Shown: positions 19,050 to 21,229 of the stretch, one piece after another
How positions within the stretch are numbered: position 1 is the stretch's first letter
Layout of the letters: every line of letters begins with the position of its first letter
From: a virus
Reading direction: 5' to 3' (one strand)
Length of the DNA: 21,229 nucleotides
Virus record (IMG/VR): IMGVR_UViG_3300024265_000227
Coordinates: 1 to 21,229 of that record
The notes under the pieces: model-generated
Database searches by the model: none
Seen by the model: only the letters and a program-made list of their open reading frames with translations
Told to the model about the DNA's origin: nothing
Translations under genes and position numbers: made by a program

Positions 19050-21229
19050 ATGGAAAAGACTTTTAAGAATTTCTTTGGTTTGCTTGGACAGAAGGTCGAA
19101 GCAAAGGCCGGAGATGGTGCTGTAACTGCATTTGAGGAATCAAGAGACGGACAACCAAAAGCATACATTCCAAACTTTTTTTATAGGCCGCCTTTTGGAT
19201 ATCCAAGATATGAGGATCTTAATTACCAAAGGCAGTTGGCTGAATCTGTTTATGTTGATATGGTAGAAACGGCCATAATTGATCAGGTTACTTCTTTTGA
19301 TTTTACGATTGTTGCTGAGGATAGAGATGGAAATGAAGTTCCAGGGAAAGATAAGGAAGTTGAAGAGGTTAAGGAGTTTTTTTATAATCCAAATACTAAT
19401 CCAGGAGAAAGTTGGGAGAAGATAGTTGCTGCAATGTTACCTGATTTGTTGGAAATTAATTCTGGGATAATGGTTAAGGTTTTCAATTCGTTCGGAAAGA
19501 TGGTAGAAATTGTTGCGCGGGATGGGGCCGCATTTACAAAGAATCCAGACGTATATGGAATGTTCACTAATCGAGCAGATTTGATTTTGATGAAGAACAT
19601 TTATGATCCGGACCCTCAGGCAGAACAAATAGAAAATCCGTTTCCTGCAATTAATGGTTATTTGACAAGTGGTGAAGCTCGGGAAGAGGGAGCATATTTT
19701 CAATATGGATTTAATACAGGGGCTAGACCTGTTCCGTTCGGAAAGAGAGAAATTATTTGGTTTGAGAAGAAGGTGCGAACTAATAAAATCTATGGCCGAA
19801 GCGCAATGGCGGTTTTGGCAAAGACAGTTCAAACTCTTATTTATGCAGTTGAGCATAATCTTGAATACTTTTCTGATAATTCTATTCCCCCAGGGATTTT
19901 AGGTTTGGAGGGAATGGCTACTGGTGATATGAAAGCATTTGGTCAGCAATGGGCTGAATCTCAAAAGAAGAAGGATGATTTAGGCAATTGGAAAAAGGCT
20001 TTTCACAAACTTGCAATAGTCAACAAGAAAGCAACTTTTGAAAGATTAGGATTTACTAATCAGGAATTAGAATTAATCGAATCTCAAAAGTGGTGGGCAA
20101 AAATGGTTTGGGGAGCATTTGGTTTGACTGCAACTGACCTTGGATTTACTGAGGATGCAAAGGGAAGTGCAAATCAGATTGTTCAGACTGCTGTTGCTAG
20201 AAAGAGAATTATTTATCCATTGTTAAGGTTGATTGAGTATTATGTAAACACCCAGATTATTCCGGAGTTCGGGTATGAGGGGATTCGTTACAAGTATAAG
20301 ATTTTTGATGTTGATGAGGAAACAAAGAAATGGACCCTTTACAAATTACAAACAGAATCAGGATTAAAAACTGTAAACGAAATCAGGAACTCGGAAGGAC
20401 TTGATCCGGTTGAGTGGGGCGAGGAATCTCCAAAGCAATGGACACCAACCGACAGCACAAATATTAATGTGAATGATTCAAGACAAACTGATGCAAATAA
20501 GATTAATAATGATTCTCGAGCTGCGAGGGCGGCCTTAAATAAGAACCCAAAAAAAAACATAAAAGCACAAACTACTGATTCGCCGCTTATTTTGGATCCA
20601 AATGAAGAACTAGATGAGAATGATTTGGAGAAGGTGATTGTTGAATTTTTGGATGAGAATGAAGATAAGGTTATGGAGATTTTAGATTCTATAAATACTA
20701 AGAATCCATTGGCCGAGATTAAAGGGATAGACGATTTGCCAAAGATAATAAAAAACCTATTCCAAATTTTCAATATTAAGAAGATTGTTAATTTAGTGAT
20801 TGGTAATGAGTATGATAATGGTTGGGAGAAATCCGAAAAAGAATTAGACAGAAATGTTCAAATGAACAAGGGTGCTTTGGAGTTCTTGCAAGATTATACC
20901 TTTGATAATATTAAGAGCATGACTGAAGAGATTGCAAATGATTTGAAAGCAGAATTAAGCCGGGGAATTATCAATGGTGAGAGTATTACTAAGTTAAAGA
21001 AGCGAGTAACAAAGGTTTTCAATGTCGGAACTAATAGGGCCACAATGATTGCCAGGACTGAATCTAATCGAGCAGAGAATAATGGAAAGCTTTTGGCAAT
21101 GAAAGGTTCAGGCGTAGAGATGCAAAAGAAATGGATAACGCATGAGGATGATAGGACTTCTGATATTTGTACAAGGTTAGATGACCAAGTGGTTGATCTT
21201 GATGCGGATTTTGTTGATTCTAAAACAGG
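19050..21229 (+). CDS. Portal protein fused to MuF-type minor head domain (3' truncated by window)
   Basis: Open from ATG 19050 to the window end, at least 726 codons without a stop; an in-frame TAA lies 12 bases before the ATG, fixing the start. Residues ~1-430 read as a phage portal: RQLAESVYVDMVETAIIDQV, IYGRSAMAVL (~249), FGLTATDLGF (~357) and QTAVARKRIIYPLLRLIEYY. After a linker with low-complexity Asn/Lys/Glu stretches, residues ~580-726 show the SPP1 gp7/Mu gpF domain: ISRGI-like LKAELSRGIINGESI, MIARTESNRAENNG (~666) and KKWITHEDDRTSDIC. The portal forms the DNA gate of the head; the MuF domain normally is a separate protein made with it. Confidence 0.85.
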   Translation, partial: MEKTFKNFFGLLGQKVEAKAGDGAVTAFEESRDGQPKAYIPNFFYRPPFGYPRYEDLNYQRQLAESVYVDMVETAIIDQVTSFDFTIVAEDRDGNEVPGKDKEVEEVKEFFYNPNTNPGESWEKIVAAMLPDLLEINSGIMVKVFNSFGKMVEIVARDGAAFTKNPDVYGMFTNRADLILMKNIYDPDPQAEQIENPFPAINGYLTSGEAREEGAYFQYGFNTGARPVPFGKREIIWFEKKVRTNKIYGRSAMAVLAKTVQTLIYAVEHNLEYFSDNSIPPGILGLEGMATGDMKAFGQQWAESQKKKDDLGNWKKAFHKLAIVNKKATFERLGFTNQELELIESQKWWAKMVWGAFGLTATDLGFTEDAKGSANQIVQTAVARKRIIYPLLRLIEYYVNTQIIPEFGYEGIRYKYKIFDVDEETKKWTLYKLQTESGLKTVNEIRNSEGLDPVEWGEESPKQWTPTDSTNINVNDSRQTDANKINNDSRAARAALNKNPKKNIKAQTTDSPLILDPNEELDENDLEKVIVEFLDENEDKVMEILDSINTKNPLAEIKGIDDLPKIIKNLFQIFNIKKIVNLVIGNEYDNGWEKSEKELDRNVQMNKGALEFLQDYTFDNIKSMTEEIANDLKAELSRGIINGESITKLKKRVTKVFNVGTNRATMIARTESNRAENNGKLLAMKGSGVEMQKKWITHEDDRTSDICTRLDDQVVDLDADFVDSKT

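Noticed and set aside
1-21229. Minus-strand frames of 60-144 codons
   Set aside because: All lie opposite strong + genes, are rich in Ser/Leu/Phe as expected for antisense of AT-rich coding DNA, and show no ribosome sites or domain motifs.

Overview
The window looks like part of the genome of a tailed, HK97-fold (Caudoviricetes-type) virus or provirus of an archaeon. The structural and packaging genes are a receptor-binding/tail fibre C-terminus, a terminase small subunit candidate, a terminase large subunit, and a portal protein continuous with a MuF-type minor head domain. The archaeal assignment is inference. It rests on BRE/TATA-like promoters placed so that two genes would have leaderless mRNAs (before 2724 and 9860), on U-rich tracts directly after stop codons, on GGAGGTGA-type Shine-Dalgarno sites for internal genes, and on a HerA-family ATPase. 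The DNA is AT-rich, all genes I accept are on the + strand, and almost every junction is an ATGA or TAATG overlap. The sequence does not identify the host.

Layout. 3-2348 is the end of a late module: a tail fibre-like protein cut by the left edge, a coiled-coil protein, a membrane-anchored CPAC (thioredoxin-like) protein and a two-helix holin-like protein. 2349-2723 is the only long non-coding region. It holds a UUCG-loop terminator-like hairpin, a perfect 24-bp inverted repeat around an extremely AT-rich core, and a promoter reading right. 2724-9833 is a recombination/nuclease and small-protein module: a PD-(D/E)XK nuclease, several unknown proteins, an OB-like/Rad52-like annealing protein, a ParB-like protein, a coiled-coil protein, a SWIM-HNH nuclease and many tiny zinc-ribbon proteins. 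9860-10832 is a small cluster of two winged-helix regulators and a coiled-coil protein with its own promoter. 10881-14384 contains a protein with three Myb/HTH-like repeats, a membrane protein, a HerA-like ATPase with duplicated winged helices, and a second small membrane protein. 14381-17441 is a run of small, mostly Cys-rich proteins plus a second ParB-like protein and the terminase small subunit candidate. 17442-21229 is packaging and head: terminase large subunit, a promoter, and the portal-MuF fusion cut by the right edge.

Most unusual points. (1) A regulatory cassette occurs three times in about 2.1 kb (5423-5509, 6995-7069, 7490-7558): a T-rich tract, a TATA-like element, a CCNGGCGNGG hairpin whose third base pair co-varies (T-A to G-C), then AAACGCAA(A)C. 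(2) About sixteen small proteins or domains carry paired CxxC/CxC or related Zn-binding motifs, many only 40-55 residues long. (3) A HerA-like ATPase is translationally coupled to a triple-HTH protein and to two small membrane proteins. (4) A 24-bp perfect inverted repeat lies next to what may be an inverted remnant of the neighbouring nuclease gene start. No DNA polymerase, primase, MCM, integrase, tRNA, rRNA or CRISPR array was seen.
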